DNA of 64,000 nucleotides, from NCBI GenBank assembly GCA_023055355.1, contig JALJCS010000004.1, forward strand, positions 27,246,744 to 27,310,743. The letters are read 5' to 3'. A program made the position numbers and the translations under genes. The first letter of the stretch is position 1. The number at the start of each line of letters is the position of its first letter. The DNA is from Agelaius tricolor. Taxonomy: Eukaryota; Chordata; Aves; Passeriformes; Icteridae. Positions 63,203-64,000 of this stretch are shown in pieces. The notes beneath the pieces were generated by a model. That model did no database searches, was not told the DNA's origin, and saw only the letters and a list, made by a program, of their open reading frames with translations.

Positions 63203-64000
63203 CCAGAAAGTAATAAAACATTTTGAGATGTTATTAGGTCTTTAAGTTCCAAAATCTAGATTCCACCTTAAAAATGTTCCATACTGTATGTTGCATAGCC
63301 TGGGGTTCTGACTAGCTGCCAAATATCTATCAGAGAGTGATTTATGATATATGATATGTTCCTCAGCCCAAGTGGAGACTGTTTAGTTGAAACATGAGAA
63401 AGGAGAGCCCTTGTGCTCTCCAAAGCATGATGACAAGTTTCTGTTTGGCTTTCTGAGTGAACGCACAGTACTAAATGTGCCATATTTTACAACACTGAAA
63501 CTTATGTAAGGAACAAAACTAAATTCACTTAACCCCTGGTTTCATTAATTTTTCCTTTTTTCCTTTCCATTTTTTTGTGAAGTCTGCTTCCTATTGTAAC
63601 AAGCCCATTATTCTTTTGTTGTTTGCAAGGCCTGTAAAATAGAATTACTACAACTTTGTTTCTAAAATTAAAATATTTTCAATATCTGTAAGACCATATT
63701 TTTTTTAAACAAGATTTCAGTCATACCATTTAAATTTTGGTTGTACATTTTTTTCAACTGTAACTAAAGACTGTGCTATGATTTCTGGTGCATTTTTTTC
63801 TGAAAATAATTTTTCCCTGAAGCCCTAAAAAAGTACCTCTCCCATGTTGTTTTTGGGGTTCCCACTTTAAAATGCCTGGGTAGGACAATAATGTCAGTGA
63901 CCTCTATGGTCCTGAACAAGAAAATTCCTCAAACCTTTTTTACTGTATTCTCAGATACTTCTAGCCATGGGAAAGAAGGAAAAAAAAAAGAAAAGAAAAA

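Larger units (their letters stand above)
41413..64000. other. Intergenic region downstream of NFIB
   Basis: No coding exon, RNA gene or CpG island is recognised over about 22.6 kb. Open frames are short, lack homology I can name, and often lie antisense to repeats. The repeats listed separately (CR1 copies, a probable LTR-type element, simple repeats) are the only assignable content. In other amniotes the 3' side of NFIB borders a large gene-poor interval, which fits. Remote enhancers could be present but cannot be told from one sequence. Confidence 0.75.

Overview
The window is vertebrate, almost certainly bird, nuclear DNA. It is AT-rich, has no compact operon-like coding, and contains small exons with consensus splice sites separated by introns of 3.5 to 11 kb. 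The repeats are sparse and include CR1 LINE fragments, one of which ends in the ATTCTATG tail repeat typical of avian CR1. There are no primate- or rodent-type SINEs.

The only gene I can support is the 3' part of NFIB (nuclear factor I/B), on the + strand. It occupies position 1 to about 41.4 kb. Five coding exons are visible: A 789-973, B 11411-11576, C 15106-15188, D 24028-24116 and terminal E 34844-34973. Each has AG/GT borders and phases that join correctly. They encode the proline/serine-rich C-terminal transactivation region. The DNA-binding (MH1-like) half lies upstream, outside the window. Exon E can be read in two frames. After exon A or C (phase 0) it gives the short SWYLG stop ending. 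After exon D (phase 2) it gives a 42-residue tail ending QAETSN. Exon D therefore works as a frame switch, and its own splice sites are weak.

A 3' UTR of about 6.4 kb is inferred from 34974 to about 41.41 kb. It ends at an AATAAA (41390) that sits 14 nt after an 8-mer match to the miR-153 seed. Several earlier AATAAA motifs, three Pumilio-type sites and seed matches for miR-29 and miR-124 lie inside it.

From about 41.4 to 64 kb I see no gene. The sequence looks intergenic. It holds two CR1 fragments about 140 bp apart in opposite orientation (50.7-51.8 kb), a third CR1 3' end (60.8-61.0 kb), a probable decayed avian LTR-type element (52.8-53.6 kb), a G/T-rich tract with quadruplex potential (59.0 kb), a T30 run (63.17 kb) and a perfect NFI consensus palindrome (56537-56551). 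This fits the gene-poor interval known on the 3' side of NFIB in other amniotes.

I did not find a novel multi-gene system. The most informative features are the dual-frame terminal exon with its regulated cassette exon, and the candidate control elements around them.
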